64,000 nt of DNA from an uncultured Litoreibacter sp. (GCA_947504205.1 CANNGL010000004.1:186001-250000); one strand, 5' to 3'; shown: positions 8,812-18,080, counted from the first letter of the stretch. Made by a program: numbers and translations. Notes: a model not told the origin generated them from the letters alone.

Positions 8812-9786
8812 ATGAAAATTGCGATCAACGGTCTGGGCCGAATTGGTCGTGCCGTCCTCAGGCTTTTGACGACGACGCGCAATGACGAAGGCGTTGAGAT
8901 TGTCGCGCTCAATGACATCGCACGTGCTGAATTGCTTGCCTACTTGCTGGGTCATGACTCTGTTTATGGGCCCTTTCCAGGTGACATTAGCTATACGGAC
9001 GAAGCTATTGTAATAAATGGAACTTCCTACCCTCTGACATGCACGCCAAACCTGAGCGATCTGGATTTGTCGAATGTGGACGTGGTGCTGGAATGTACCG
9101 GGAAAGCAACATCGCGAGATTTCGCGGAACGCAGTCTGGAGGCAGGTGCCGCGCGGGTTTTGATTTCTGGCCCCTGCCCTTCGGCTGACCTGACATTGGT
9201 CATGGGCGCCAATGATGAGACGTTGAAACGTCAGAAGATCGTGTCGAATGCGTCCTGCACGACCAATGCACTGGCACCGCTTGCGCGGCTCATTGACCGC
9301 ACTTTCGGGCTGGAGACAGCCCATATGACAACCATCCATTGCTATACCGGCTCGCAACCGACTGTAGACGCGCCCCGGGGAGATCTGGTCAGATCGCGGG
9401 CGGCGGCGTTGTCGATGGTGCCGACGACCACCAGCGCCGGACAATTGACCAATCTTGTAATGCCTGATTTGGCTGGCCGCATCACCACCACATCTGTCCG
9501 GGTCCCCACGGCCTCGGTGTCTGCCATCGACATGACCGTCAAAACCAAGCATCCCGCCTCTGCCGCGTTGGTCAACTCGGTCTTTCAGGACGCCAGTCCG
9601 CCGGTTTTTGGCTATACCGACCTACCGCTGGTCTCGTCGGATCTGCGCGGCAGGCCCGAGTCCATTATTATCGCGGGGCTACAGACAAATGTCACAACAG
9701 GCGGCCTGCTGCGTGTCTTCGGCTGGTATGACAACGAATGGGGCTTTTCCAACCGGATGATCGATGTGGTCAAGCGGATGGCTTAA
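8812..9786 (+). CDS. Glyceraldehyde-3-phosphate dehydrogenase-family protein
   Basis: NAD(P)-dependent oxidising aldehyde-phosphate dehydrogenase, 324 residues. Visible features: Rossmann GLGRIGR at 7-13, LND with Asp35 in the cofactor pocket, catalytic Cys149 in ASCTTNALAP, catalytic His176, and the C-terminal WYDNEWGFSNRM. The second cysteine of the usual CTTNCLAP motif is alanine here (Ala153), and HDSVYGPF replaces the more common DSxHGRF. This departs from textbook GapA, so a paralogue with another aldehyde-phosphate substrate such as erythrose-4-phosphate is possible. It is divergent from cydAB and converges on the DsbA gene with only two bases between the stops. Confidence 0.85.
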   Translation: MKIAINGLGRIGRAVLRLLTTTRNDEGVEIVALNDIARAELLAYLLGHDSVYGPFPGDISYTDEAIVINGTSYPLTCTPNLSDLDLSNVDVVLECTGKATSRDFAERSLEAGAARVLISGPCPSADLTLVMGANDETLKRQKIVSNASCTTNALAPLARLIDRTFGLETAHMTTIHCYTGSQPTVDAPRGDLVRSRAAALSMVPTTTSAGQLTNLVMPDLAGRITTTSVRVPTASVSAIDMTVKTKHPASAALVNSVFQDASPPVFGYTDLPLVSSDLRGRPESIIIAGLQTNVTTGGLLRVFGWYDNEWGFSNRMIDVVKRMA

Positions 9787-9788
9787 GA

Positions 9789-10514
9789 TCAGCCCTGCTC
9801 GCGGGCCTGTTCGACAAGGGCCTGCATCTGTTCCAGCTCAATCGCGCCGGGCACCAACTCATTGCCAAACACAAAGGCCGGCGTTCCGTTGAACCCAAGC
9901 GCTTGAGTCAATTGTTGGCTGGTTTGCAGATGCGCGCTGACTTCTGGAGAGTCCATATCTTGGCGCAGCTTATCGACATCCATGCCCAACTCTTCGGCGA
10001 CGCGCATGACGGTCGCCTCGTTGGCACGGCCCCGATTGCCCATCAGAGCGTTGTGGAATTCTTCGTATTTGCCCTGATTACGGGCAGCGAGGCTGGCGCG
10101 CGCGGCAAATACGCTTTCTTCGCCGAGAATAGGCCATTCGCGCATCACGACGCGGATGTTGGGGTCGCTTTCGACCAGCGCGTGCACGTTGGAGAACACC
10201 CGGCGGCAATAGCCGCAATTGTAGTCGAAGAATTCAACCACCGTGACATCGCCATCGGGGTTGCCCAGAACCGGTGCATTCGGATCGCTTTCGAGCAGGT
10301 TGCGCTGATCTGTCAGAGCGGCGGCAGCAGCCTGTGCTTGAGCGGCTTCTTCGGCGGCCTGCAGCATCGCAATCGCCTCACGAATGATGTCTGGATTTTC
10401 CCGAATTGCCTCGAAGACCAGTTCTTTGACGCGGGCCTCATCCAGTTCAGCCGCATAGCTCGGGGCAGTCAGGGCGGTTGTGGCGGCGAGCGCGAGGATG
10501 GCGATGCGTTTCAT
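9789..10514 (-). CDS. Periplasmic DsbA-family thiol-disulfide protein
   Basis: Exported thioredoxin-fold protein of 241 residues. The signal peptide ends near SYAAE (about residue 21) and is followed by a helical N-terminal extension. The redox site is Cys100-Gly-Tyr-Cys103 within FFDYNCGYCRRVF, and the cis-proline loop is GTPAF. The domain layout matches the Com1/ScsC-like DsbA group, which often has an N-terminal helical region for oligomerisation. It is transcribed divergently from an ScsB/DsbD-like gene 145 bases away, a natural reductant for it, so a reductase or isomerase pair is inferred. Confidence 0.88.
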   Translation of the reverse strand: MKRIAILALAATTALTAPSYAAELDEARVKELVFEAIRENPDIIREAIAMLQAAEEAAQAQAAAAALTDQRNLLESDPNAPVLGNPDGDVTVVEFFDYNCGYCRRVFSNVHALVESDPNIRVVMREWPILGEESVFAARASLAARNQGKYEEFHNALMGNRGRANEATVMRVAEELGMDVDKLRQDMDSPEVSAHLQTSQQLTQALGFNGTPAFVFGNELVPGAIELEQMQALVEQAREQG

Positions 10515-10659
10515 GGGACCTCTGGACAGATGACTTCACGACAATGTCAGCATTGGTGACGGAGGCTTGGGGCCGTGTCAAACACTTGACCATCACGAGG
10601 CAGTGAAAGGGCGGCATTTCCGTTGAAATCTCCAGCGAAGTGGCAGAGGTTGCGCGAAG

Positions 10660-12729
10660 ATGCTCAGACGCCCTTCCTCCTTCTTTCAGACGCTGATTTG
10701 CTGTCTGGCCGGCCTTGTGCTGGTGATGCTGGCGTCTGGCGCGAAAGCAGCCGAGAGCACGGCCTATTCAAATGAACGCCTGACCGCGGTGTTGCTGACT
10801 GCAGAGGACGGTGTTCGGCCTGACGCCAGCACGCTTTCGGGTGCACTTTATGTGGACCTCAGCGAAAGCTGGAAGACCTATTGGCGCAGCCCCGGCGAAG
10901 TGGGCTATCCGCTGACCATCGATTGGGCGGGGTCCGAAAATATACTGGACGCAGAGATTTTCTGGCCGACGCCAAAGCGGTTTGTTGCCTTCGAGGTCGA
11001 AAACTACGGCTACGAGACACAAGTTGTTTTTCCTCTGCGGATTGCCTTGGAACGACCCGGAGAACCAGCGCGATTGACAGCACAGGTCGGGCTGTTGACA
11101 TGCGCCGAGATTTGCGTGCCGGAAAACTTTGAACTGGCCCTTGATCTTCCGTCCGGCGATGGGATCGACGCAGAGGTCGCGGAAGAGATTGCACGCGCCG
11201 TCTCGACACTGCCCGGCGACGGGAGCGAGATCGGATTGCAGGTTCAGTCCACCTCCCTCAGCAATGAACTGTTGCAGGTCAGCTTGCGGAAAGACGGCGG
11301 GTTCTCCGAGGATCCTTCGGTGTTTCCTGATTTGGGCGAAAGCGGAGCTTTTGGTGCGCCGGAATATGACTACGCGATAGACGGATCGGGCGTCACGGTC
11401 AGCCTGCCGGTTCTGTCGATGCCAGAAGATGCGCCGCCCCTGCAACTGGTTGTGGCCACCCCGGAAGGTGCGGCTGAATTTGCACCCGAGATCAGCGAGG
11501 CCGCGGTACCCACTGCAGGGCCGGGTCTGTTCTGGGTATTGGGTCTGGCGTTTCTGGGTGGTTTGATCCTGAACATCATGCCCTGTGTTTTGCCTGTCTT
11601 GTCGATCAAGCTCACCTCGGCAATGTCGATGCGGGACAAGTCACCAGCTCGGATCCGCACAGGCTTTCTGGCATCGGGCTTTGGCGTTTTGAGCTTCATG
11701 TGGGCGCTGGCGCTGGTGCTGGTGTCAATCCGGGCTGCCGGGGGCAGCGTTGGCTGGGGCATTCAATTCCAGAGCCCGGTCTTTCTGGCGCTGATGATGT
11801 CGATCATGGTTTTGTTTGCGGCCAATATGGCGGGTCTGTTTGAGATCACCCTGCCCCAAGGCCTGATGACGCGGTTGTCCCGCGCAGATGGCTCCCCCGG
11901 AATTGCGGGCGATTTTGCGACCGGAGCGCTGGCCGCTGTGCTGGCGACGCCCTGTTCAGCACCGTTTCTGGGAACAGCGGTAACAATTGCGCTGGCGGGC
12001 GCGACGCCCCTGACGTTCGCTATTTTCACAGCATTGGGACTGGGGCTTGCTCTGCCCTATTTTCTTGTGGCGTTGCTGCCCTCGCTCGTCAGCGCGCTGC
12101 CACGCCCTGGACGCTGGATGCTGGTGGTCAAATGGGTTCTGGCGGGCTTGCTTCTGGCGACAGCAGCGTGGTTGAGCTTCGTGCTGCTGCGGATCAGTGG
12201 CGGCCTGACGGTGGCGATCGTTCTTGCAGTGCTGGTTTTGGCTGTTTTCGTGGTGCATCGGCACCGGTCGGGCGGTCAGGCCCTTGGCATTGTGGCTTTG
12301 CTGCTCGCCGTTGCTGTGGCAACTCCGGCTGTTCTGCAGCGTCCTCAAACGGACATATCGCAAGCGCTCGCCAGCGGACCCTGGACGGCATGGCAGCCGC
12401 AGGCAATCGCGGAGCATGTCGCCGCCGGTCAGACGGTGTTTGTCGATGTCACGGCGGATTGGTGCCTGACGTGCAAAACCAACAAAACGCTTGTTCTGAA
12501 CCGCGCGCCGGTTTCGGACCTGCTGGCTTCTGATGCGGTGCTGGCCATGCAGGCGGATTGGACACGCCCCAATGACTCTATTTTAAAATATTTGCAGGAT
12601 AACGGACGCTTCGGCATTCCGTTCAACATTGTCTATGGCCCTGCGGCCCCGGAGGGTATCGCCTTGCCCGAGATACTGACGGCGCAACAGGTTGTTGATG
12701 CGATCGCGGCAGCCGGTGCAGGCAATTAG
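10660..12729 (+). CDS. ScsB/DsbD-like membrane thiol reductant conduit
   Basis: Carries electrons from cytosolic thioredoxin to periplasmic thiol proteins. The 689-residue protein has a signal peptide (to about residue 30), a periplasmic DsbD-alpha-like region (about 35-280), a CcdA-like membrane domain of about eight helices with the paired cysteines Cys309 (IMPCVLPV) and Cys432 (TPCSAP), and a C-terminal thioredoxin domain with Cys602-Leu-Thr-Cys605. The large alpha region is typical of ScsB rather than E. coli DsbD. The divergent neighbour encodes a DsbA-family protein, a likely partner. Its stop overlaps the LysR stop on the other strand. Confidence 0.87.
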   Translation: MLRRPSSFFQTLICCLAGLVLVMLASGAKAAESTAYSNERLTAVLLTAEDGVRPDASTLSGALYVDLSESWKTYWRSPGEVGYPLTIDWAGSENILDAEIFWPTPKRFVAFEVENYGYETQVVFPLRIALERPGEPARLTAQVGLLTCAEICVPENFELALDLPSGDGIDAEVAEEIARAVSTLPGDGSEIGLQVQSTSLSNELLQVSLRKDGGFSEDPSVFPDLGESGAFGAPEYDYAIDGSGVTVSLPVLSMPEDAPPLQLVVATPEGAAEFAPEISEAAVPTAGPGLFWVLGLAFLGGLILNIMPCVLPVLSIKLTSAMSMRDKSPARIRTGFLASGFGVLSFMWALALVLVSIRAAGGSVGWGIQFQSPVFLALMMSIMVLFAANMAGLFEITLPQGLMTRLSRADGSPGIAGDFATGALAAVLATPCSAPFLGTAVTIALAGATPLTFAIFTALGLGLALPYFLVALLPSLVSALPRPGRWMLVVKWVLAGLLLATAAWLSFVLLRISGGLTVAIVLAVLVLAVFVVHRHRSGGQALGIVALLLAVAVATPAVLQRPQTDISQALASGPWTAWQPQAIAEHVAAGQTVFVDVTADWCLTCKTNKTLVLNRAPVSDLLASDAVLAMQADWTRPNDSILKYLQDNGRFGIPFNIVYGPAAPEGIALPEILTAQQVVDAIAAAGAGN

Positions 12730-13691
12730 AGCAGTCGCATCTTATCTTCGAGCCAAGGCATGCGATTGCAACAGTATTCAATGATTTCGCTACTGAGCAA
12801 CGGCCGGACGACGGCGGCAACCTCCTTGGGCATATCCTGATTGTCTCCCCGTCGAGCCATCAATGAAATCCGGCGCGATAATGGACCAAAGGGCAGCGGG
12901 AAGGTATCGACACGGTCGGTAAAGCGCTTGGCCCGCAAAACGCCCAGCGGTGTCATGATCGTCCAGCCTTCTCCCTTGGCCACCATCGCCATGATCGCGT
13001 GGTAGCTGTCCAGCTCGAACCGGTGAGACAACATCAGATTTTGGCGGGCCAGATGCGAGGCAATCTGGCGCCCCATGACATGGCGCGACGTGTATTGCAG
13101 CAAGGGTGCTTTGCGCAGAGTGCTGAGCATCTTGTCTTCGCTGCGGATCATCCGGCGCGGTGTGACCAGAATGAACGGATCTTCCATCAGTTCATGGCTT
13201 TCCAGACCGGAGGGCAGTTCTCCTGGATCGGCAGCAATGACAATATCCAAGGCCCGGGTCTCAAGCTGATCGATCAGACGATGGGAGGGCCCGGTTTCCT
13301 GCAAAAACTGAGCGGCAGGCATCTGCTCGGCCAAGCGGGTCAAAAGCGCTGGAGACACGTCTGCGTCGAAATCTTCGATAATTCCGATACGCAGGCGGGT
13401 CCGCGCCGCAATATCACCGCGCGCCAGTTCAGATGTGGCAAGTGCGGCCTCGCGCAAGATGCTTTCGGCGCGGGCCAGGAACAACTCGCCTGCCTTGGTC
13501 AGAGGCATGGGGCGCTCGCCGCGCACCAAAAGCTTCACGCCAAGCGCCGCTTCGAGATTGGTCAATTGCTGTGAGACGGCTGACGGGCTGGCCCCCAAAC
13601 GGCGGGCCGCGACCGTGATCGACGCCTCCTCGGCGGCGGCGGCAAATATCTCGATCTGCCAAAGCGTGATTTTACCCGGTGTCTCGACCAT
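12726..13691 (-). CDS. LysR-family transcriptional regulator
   Basis: DNA-binding regulator of 321 residues with an N-terminal winged helix-turn-helix (TLWQIEIFAAAAEEAS through PSAVSQQLTNLE, about residues 8-50) and a periplasmic-binding-fold effector domain. The ATG at 13691 is chosen because the family consensus begins a few residues later and GAGGG precedes it; a longer frame to 13811 would run into the aminotransferase gene. It is divergent from the class-III aminotransferase with 68 bases between the starts, the classic arrangement in which the LysR protein controls the neighbour and itself. The effector is unknown. Confidence 0.9.
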   Translation of the reverse strand: MVETPGKITLWQIEIFAAAAEEASITVAARRLGASPSAVSQQLTNLEAALGVKLLVRGERPMPLTKAGELFLARAESILREAALATSELARGDIAARTRLRIGIIEDFDADVSPALLTRLAEQMPAAQFLQETGPSHRLIDQLETRALDIVIAADPGELPSGLESHELMEDPFILVTPRRMIRSEDKMLSTLRKAPLLQYTSRHVMGRQIASHLARQNLMLSHRFELDSYHAIMAMVAKGEGWTIMTPLGVLRAKRFTDRVDTFPLPFGPLSRRISLMARRGDNQDMPKEVAAVVRPLLSSEIIEYCCNRMPWLEDKMRLL

Positions 13692-13759
13692 CTGACCCTC
13701 ATTGCCCCGCCCTTCAGGTGGCGCTACCGTATGCCGCAAATCAATCAAGGACCAGAGCC

Positions 13760-15127
13760 ATGCGGGACGAAACACCAAACAGCTGGGAAGCGCGTGCGGA
13801 TGCGCATTCATTTTACGGTTTTACCGATTTGCCCTCGATCCGTGACCGTGGCGCTGTCGTTTTGACCCATGGCAAAGGCCCGTATGTTTATGACGTGCAT
13901 GGGCGCGAATATCTCGATGCCAATTCCGGGCTTTGGAATATGGTTGCAGGGTTCGATCATGCGGGATTGGCGGAAGCTGCCAAGGCGCAGTATGACCGTT
14001 TTCCGGGATATCATGCGTTTTTCGGACGGATGAGCGATCAGACAGTGATGCTGTCTGAACGACTGATCGAGGTGTCGCCTTTTGCGCGGGGCAAGGTGTT
14101 CTATACAAATTCAGGGTCCGAGGCGAATGACACGCTGGTCAAGATGCTCTGGTTTCTGGGAGGTGCGGAAGGCAATCCACGGCGGCGTAAGATCATCACG
14201 CGCAAAAATGGCTATCATGGGGTGACAGCGGTGTCGGCCTCGATGACCGGAAAGCCTTATAATGAAGTGTTCGGTCTGCCTTTGGCGGGGTTCCTGCATC
14301 TGACCTGTCCACACTACTGGCGTGAAGGGCGCGATGGGGAGAGCGAAGCAGAGTTCACCGCCCGGCTGGGCGCCGAGCTGGAGGATATGATCTCCCGCGA
14401 AGGCGCGGACACGATTGCCGGTTTCGTGGCGGAGCCGGTAATGGGCGCTGGCGGGGTGATCCCACCCCCGGAAGGATATTTCCAAACAATTCAGGCGATC
14501 CTGAAGAAGCACGATATTCCACTGATCGCGGACGAAGTGATTTGTGGCTTTGGCCGGACCGGAGAGGTTTGGGGCTGTCAGACTTACGGTTTCATGCCCG
14601 ACGCGATTATCTCCTCGAAGAACCTGACTGCCGGGTATTTCCCAATGGGGGCCGTGATCCTTGGGCCTGACCTGACGGACCGGCTGCAAGCGGCCTCTGA
14701 TGCGATTGAGGAGTTCCCGCATGGGTTTACAGCCTCGGGGCATCCGGTGGGCTGCGCAGTTGCTCTTAAGGCGATTGACGTGATCCTGAACGAGGGGCTG
14801 ATCGACAATGTGCGCAGCCTGACGCCCCATTTTGAGGCCGGAATGGCCCGGCTGGCGGAGCACAAGCATATCGGGGAGGCGCGCGGCAAAGGTTTGATGG
14901 GCGCGCTGGAGGCGGTTCTGGACAAGGACAGCAAGACGCCCTTCCCCGGCGACCTGAGCATCTCTGAGCGGATCGCAAATACGTGCACGGATCATGGGTT
15001 GATCTGTCGCCCTCTGGGTCAGGCGATCGTGCTTTGTCCGGCCTTCGTGATAACCGAAGCGCAGATGGACGAGATGTTTGGCAAGTTGGAGCAGGCGCTG
15101 ACGCAGGTTTTCGCAGAGGTGACTTAA
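13760..15127 (+). CDS. Class-III pyridoxal-phosphate aminotransferase
   Basis: Fold-type I omega-amino acid or amine:pyruvate-type transaminase, 455 residues. Signatures: LDANSGLWN near the N-terminus, NSGSEANDTL for phosphate binding, ADEVICGFGRTGE, and the cofactor lysine K287 in ISSKNLTAGYFP. It resembles the group that includes taurine:pyruvate and beta-alanine aminotransferases; the substrate cannot be fixed from sequence. The start at 13760 is set by AAGGA just upstream. Control by the divergent LysR regulator is likely. Confidence 0.88.
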   Translation: MRDETPNSWEARADAHSFYGFTDLPSIRDRGAVVLTHGKGPYVYDVHGREYLDANSGLWNMVAGFDHAGLAEAAKAQYDRFPGYHAFFGRMSDQTVMLSERLIEVSPFARGKVFYTNSGSEANDTLVKMLWFLGGAEGNPRRRKIITRKNGYHGVTAVSASMTGKPYNEVFGLPLAGFLHLTCPHYWREGRDGESEAEFTARLGAELEDMISREGADTIAGFVAEPVMGAGGVIPPPEGYFQTIQAILKKHDIPLIADEVICGFGRTGEVWGCQTYGFMPDAIISSKNLTAGYFPMGAVILGPDLTDRLQAASDAIEEFPHGFTASGHPVGCAVALKAIDVILNEGLIDNVRSLTPHFEAGMARLAEHKHIGEARGKGLMGALEAVLDKDSKTPFPGDLSISERIANTCTDHGLICRPLGQAIVLCPAFVITEAQMDEMFGKLEQALTQVFAEVT

Positions 15128-15186
15128 CCCGCCCTTAGGAGCTTTGGGCGTATCGCGTTCATCCCGATCCCGGATGGACGAAGCCC

Positions 15187-16113
15187 ATGCTTGCCGAAGG
15201 CCCGTTTTTTGCAAATGCCCTGTTGTTCTTGCTCGCGTTATCGAGCCAGTTGGGCTGGTTTGAAGATCTGTTTGATGAGGATGACGACGCTGCTGCAGAT
15301 CCGGGGCTGATGGCCGAAGACATTGCCCCGTCGGATTTGTTTGACGACGCCATGTTCGACGATCTGATCTATGGAACCCCCGGCAATGACGTGATTTCAG
15401 CCGGGGCAGATGACAGCAATCAGGCCTACCTGCTTTCGGCGGGCAGCGATCTTCTGACAGCCACGCATACTGATGATTACGCGCAGGGCGGATCCGGCAA
15501 TGACATACTGACAATGCTCTTTGGCGATGATCTGGCCCTTGGCGGGACTGGTGATGATCAACTGCTGGGTGGTGTGGGGGATGATACGTTGCTGGGCGGC
15601 AGCGGGAATGATCTGCTTGATGGCAGCAGGAACATGGACCGACTGGAAGGTGGCAGCGGCAATGACACATTGAGCGGTGGCCTGAGCGATGATGTTCTGA
15701 TTGGCGGCGCGGGGGATGACTTGCTGTCAGGCGACAGGCTGGATCAGGGCAGCGGTGTTGCCCGCGGCATTGATCACCTGGATGGCGGCGACGGGAATGA
15801 CACGTTGTGGCTGTTTGGCGAAAGCACGGGCACAGGTGGTGCTGGCGACGATGTATTTGCCATTTACGAAAGCGCGCCGGATCAGACTGATGCGGAGCCT
15901 CATCTTGTGACGATCACGGATTACGACAGCGCTGAAGATGTCATTGAGGTGCGCTATATCGACGATGCCGGGCAACCTGCCCCTGTCTTGGATGTCGCGC
16001 TGTCAGATAGTGGCTTGGATAGTCTGATCTCGCTTGATGGGGAGACGATAGCGACTGTTGCGGGGGTGGATGATCTGACATCCGCTGATGTGGTTTTGAC
16101 CCCGGCTGTTTAA
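15187..16113 (+). CDS. RTX-type calcium-binding repeat protein
   Basis: 308-residue protein with a hydrophobic N-terminus (ANALLFLLALSSQLGW) followed by a very acidic stretch (residues ~25-60) and about eight glycine-aspartate nonapeptide repeats of GGxGNDxL type between residues ~95 and 225. Such repeats fold into a calcium-binding beta roll on secreted or surface proteins, usually exported by a type I system. No transporter genes adjoin it and no catalytic domain is seen. The C-terminal ~80 residues are repeat-free, as is common for small Roseobacter RTX proteins. Confidence 0.85.
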   Translation: MLAEGPFFANALLFLLALSSQLGWFEDLFDEDDDAAADPGLMAEDIAPSDLFDDAMFDDLIYGTPGNDVISAGADDSNQAYLLSAGSDLLTATHTDDYAQGGSGNDILTMLFGDDLALGGTGDDQLLGGVGDDTLLGGSGNDLLDGSRNMDRLEGGSGNDTLSGGLSDDVLIGGAGDDLLSGDRLDQGSGVARGIDHLDGGDGNDTLWLFGESTGTGGAGDDVFAIYESAPDQTDAEPHLVTITDYDSAEDVIEVRYIDDAGQPAPVLDVALSDSGLDSLISLDGETIATVAGVDDLTSADVVLTPAV

Positions 16114-16763
16114 GCTACAACAGTGCTGATCCAGATGGCCGCGAAGAAAAACCCTGAGGCGACAACGACAAAGCCATGCCAGATCGCATTGGCAAATTTC
16201 AAACTTTCCCAGTGGTAGAACACAACGCCAAATGTATAGAGCAGCCCACCCGCGACGACACACCAGCCCGCACTGGGTGCTTTTTGAAAAACGCTCCAGA
16301 TCAAGGCGCAACTGATCCAGCCCAACCCCAAATAGAGCGCCGCGTTTAGCTTGCCCGGGCTGCGCCAGCGAAACAGTTTCAGCGCTGCGCCGCTCAGAGC
16401 CAGGATCCAGACGACCGCCAAGGTTGCATAACCAAACACCGTGCCAATCGCGATGACAAGTGGCGTGTAAGTTCCCGCAATCTTGAAGAAAATCGTGGCG
16501 TGGTCCGCGCGACGCAGACCGGGACGCAACCCCTCCCATGGGGTCATGTGGTAGCAGAACGAGATGCTGAGCATCGCAACCAGCCCGACCCAGTAGATCG
16601 TGAGCCCGGTCAGTTGCCCGGCCCCCAGTGCCGATCCATTCAATACCAGAAAGGCGGTTATCGCTGTGAGAGAAGCGCCGATGCCGACCAGATGAACGGC
16701 ACCGTCTGCCAATTTCTCGGGCAGGCTGTAGGCCGGATATGTGTCTTGATTTGTTTGTGCCAT
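16110..16763 (-). CDS. Hemolysin III / PAQR-family membrane protein
   Basis: Seven-helix inner-membrane protein of 217 residues in the YqfA/HlyIII family. Family residues visible: EKLADGAVHLVG in the first helix, SFCYHMTPWEG, LRRADHATIFFKIAGTYTP, and the C-terminal WESLKFANAIWHGFVV, supplying the His/Asp residues that form the putative zinc site. Its role in bacteria is not settled (lipid or membrane stress); despite the name it is not established as a hemolysin. ATG 16763 is chosen over a TTG two codons upstream. It converges tightly on the RTX gene. Confidence 0.88.
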   Translation of the reverse strand: MAQTNQDTYPAYSLPEKLADGAVHLVGIGASLTAITAFLVLNGSALGAGQLTGLTIYWVGLVAMLSISFCYHMTPWEGLRPGLRRADHATIFFKIAGTYTPLVIAIGTVFGYATLAVVWILALSGAALKLFRWRSPGKLNAALYLGLGWISCALIWSVFQKAPSAGWCVVAGGLLYTFGVVFYHWESLKFANAIWHGFVVVASGFFFAAIWISTVVA

Positions 16764-16832
16764 TACCAAAGCTTAGGACATGGGCGGGCGCAAAACGAAT
16801 GTTACTTTACGGAATTTCCGGAAACAGAATGT

Positions 16833-17393
16833 TTACTTGCCCATCTTCGACAAGGCGGCCTGCATCTGAGCGAGTTGCTTCTTGATCTGTTCAAGTTCGC
16901 TCTCGTCATCTTTTGCAGCAGACGTTTCCTCTTCAGGCTCGGTTTCCACAGACGGGCCAGACCAACTGCCCATCATGGTTTTCATGAAGGCTTCCTGCTG
17001 CGCCTTTATCTGATCCAGACCAGGCACCCCGGCCATCGGTGTCGGCAGATTTTCCATCATCTTTGACTGCCCTTCGCGCAACATCTCGAAGCTGGCGGAC
17101 AGAAAATCAGGCACCATCGTCTGCGCCTGACTGGTATAGCTGCGCACGAGGTCGGTCAAAATGTTGGTCGGAAGGACCGTGTCGCCGCGGCTTTCATGCT
17201 CGGCGATGATTTGCAGAAGATATTGACGGGTCAGATCATCGCCGCTCTTGAGGTCGACAATCTGAACGTCGCGTCCATCGCGGATGAACCCGGAGATATC
17301 GTCCAAGGTCACGTAGTCGCTGGTCTCGGTATTATAGAGCCTGCGGCTGGCATACCGTTTGATAAGCAGCGGTTCTTTCTCAGATTTGGCCAC
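16833..17393 (-). CDS. phaR: Polyhydroxyalkanoate synthesis regulator PhaR
   Basis: DNA-binding repressor of phasin and PHA genes that is released by binding nascent polymer. The 186-residue protein has the conserved N-terminal PHB/PHA-accumulation-regulator domain (IKRYASRRLYNTETSDYVTL, residues ~11-31) and the middle RQYLLQIIAEHES segment, followed by an acidic Glu/Gln-rich tail. It is last in the phaC, phasin, phaR row on the minus strand, separated from the phasin gene by a strong terminator, so it probably has its own promoter. Confidence 0.93.
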   Translation of the reverse strand: MAKSEKEPLLIKRYASRRLYNTETSDYVTLDDISGFIRDGRDVQIVDLKSGDDLTRQYLLQIIAEHESRGDTVLPTNILTDLVRSYTSQAQTMVPDFLSASFEMLREGQSKMMENLPTPMAGVPGLDQIKAQQEAFMKTMMGSWSGPSVETEPEEETSAAKDDESELEQIKKQLAQMQAALSKMGK

Positions 17394-17481
17394 GCGACAC
17401 CCTCCCCGGCTTTTGCAGTGCAGAAAACGCTAGCGCAGGCGCAGAAAAAAGAAAAGACAATCCTGAAACGGCAGCGGCCAC

Positions 17482-17509
17482 AAAAAAGGGGCGAGCCGAA
17501 GCTCGCCCC
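17482..17509 (-). terminator. Rho-independent terminator of the phasin gene
   Basis: Read on the minus strand: GGGGCGAGC, a TTCG tetraloop, GCTCGCCCC, then six T residues. The nine-bp perfect stem with a UUCG loop is a very strong terminator, 57 bases after the phasin stop. Confidence 0.92.
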
Positions 17510-17565
17510 GAAGGTCTGCCCTCCTTAAGGGAGGATTGGAAGGCAGTATCTTCTACCGATCGGCC

Positions 17566-18012
17566 TTAGGCTGCTTTTGCAGCTTTCTTGGCGTTTGCGG
17601 TGAAATCGTCGGTTGCTTTCTTAACAACTGCAGTTGCGTCTTCCTGAATGTCTTTGCCAGCAGCCATCAGCAGCTCGACAGTTTCCATTTGAACTTTTTT
17701 CGCAACTTCAGCGAAAGCAGCCATGTGCTCTGCAGTCGACTCTGCTTGAGCAGAAGCGAAATCCGTGAACGCTTTTGTGTAATCAGCAGGCTCTTTTTGA
17801 GCTTTGGCAACGCCGCCCATTTTCGCCAGAGTTTCTTTGGCGTATTTGGAGGACAGGTCAGTCGAAGTTGCAGCGGCATCAAAAGCCACTTTCGACATTT
17901 TCTCGCCCAGAGCTGCGGATGTTTTCATAGCTTCGTTCATTGCGGACATGTCCACAGGGAAAGCTGCTGCCATGTCGGAAAACATCTTGGTGAAATCTTG
18001 TGTCTTAGCCAT
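17566..18012 (-). CDS. Phasin, PHA granule-associated protein
   Basis: Coats polyhydroxyalkanoate granules. 148 residues, alanine- and lysine-rich, predicted almost wholly helical, with the phasin-type central run (KYAKETLAKMGGVAKAQ) and a basic alanine-rich C-terminus resembling known phasins. The start is fixed by GGAGAC upstream of the ATG at 18012. Isolation between a good sigma70-type promoter with palindromic TGC sites and a strong terminator suggests an abundant, PhaR-regulated single-gene transcript. Confidence 0.9.
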   Translation of the reverse strand: MAKTQDFTKMFSDMAAAFPVDMSAMNEAMKTSAALGEKMSKVAFDAAATSTDLSSKYAKETLAKMGGVAKAQKEPADYTKAFTDFASAQAESTAEHMAAFAEVAKKVQMETVELLMAAGKDIQEDATAVVKKATDDFTANAKKAAKAA

Positions 18013-18080
18013 CGTTCTAGTCTCCAGTCTGTGTGTGCGGGGGGAGGTCCGCATGTGTGTATTTGTTTGCGTCTGCAGAA

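Noticed and set aside
9738-10559. A 273-codon plus-strand frame over the DsbA-like gene
   Set aside because: The minus-strand protein has a signal peptide and a CGYC site; the opposite reading shows nothing.
14111-15670. A 519-codon minus-strand open frame across the aminotransferase and RTX genes
   Set aside because: Both plus-strand genes have clear family signatures; the antisense product has none, and its composition (His, Arg, Cys rich) is typical of a shadow frame.
15470-15860. Tandem repeats that could be taken for a CRISPR or minisatellite
   Set aside because: They are the glycine-aspartate codons of the RTX nonapeptide repeats, in frame and degenerate at DNA level, with no spacers.
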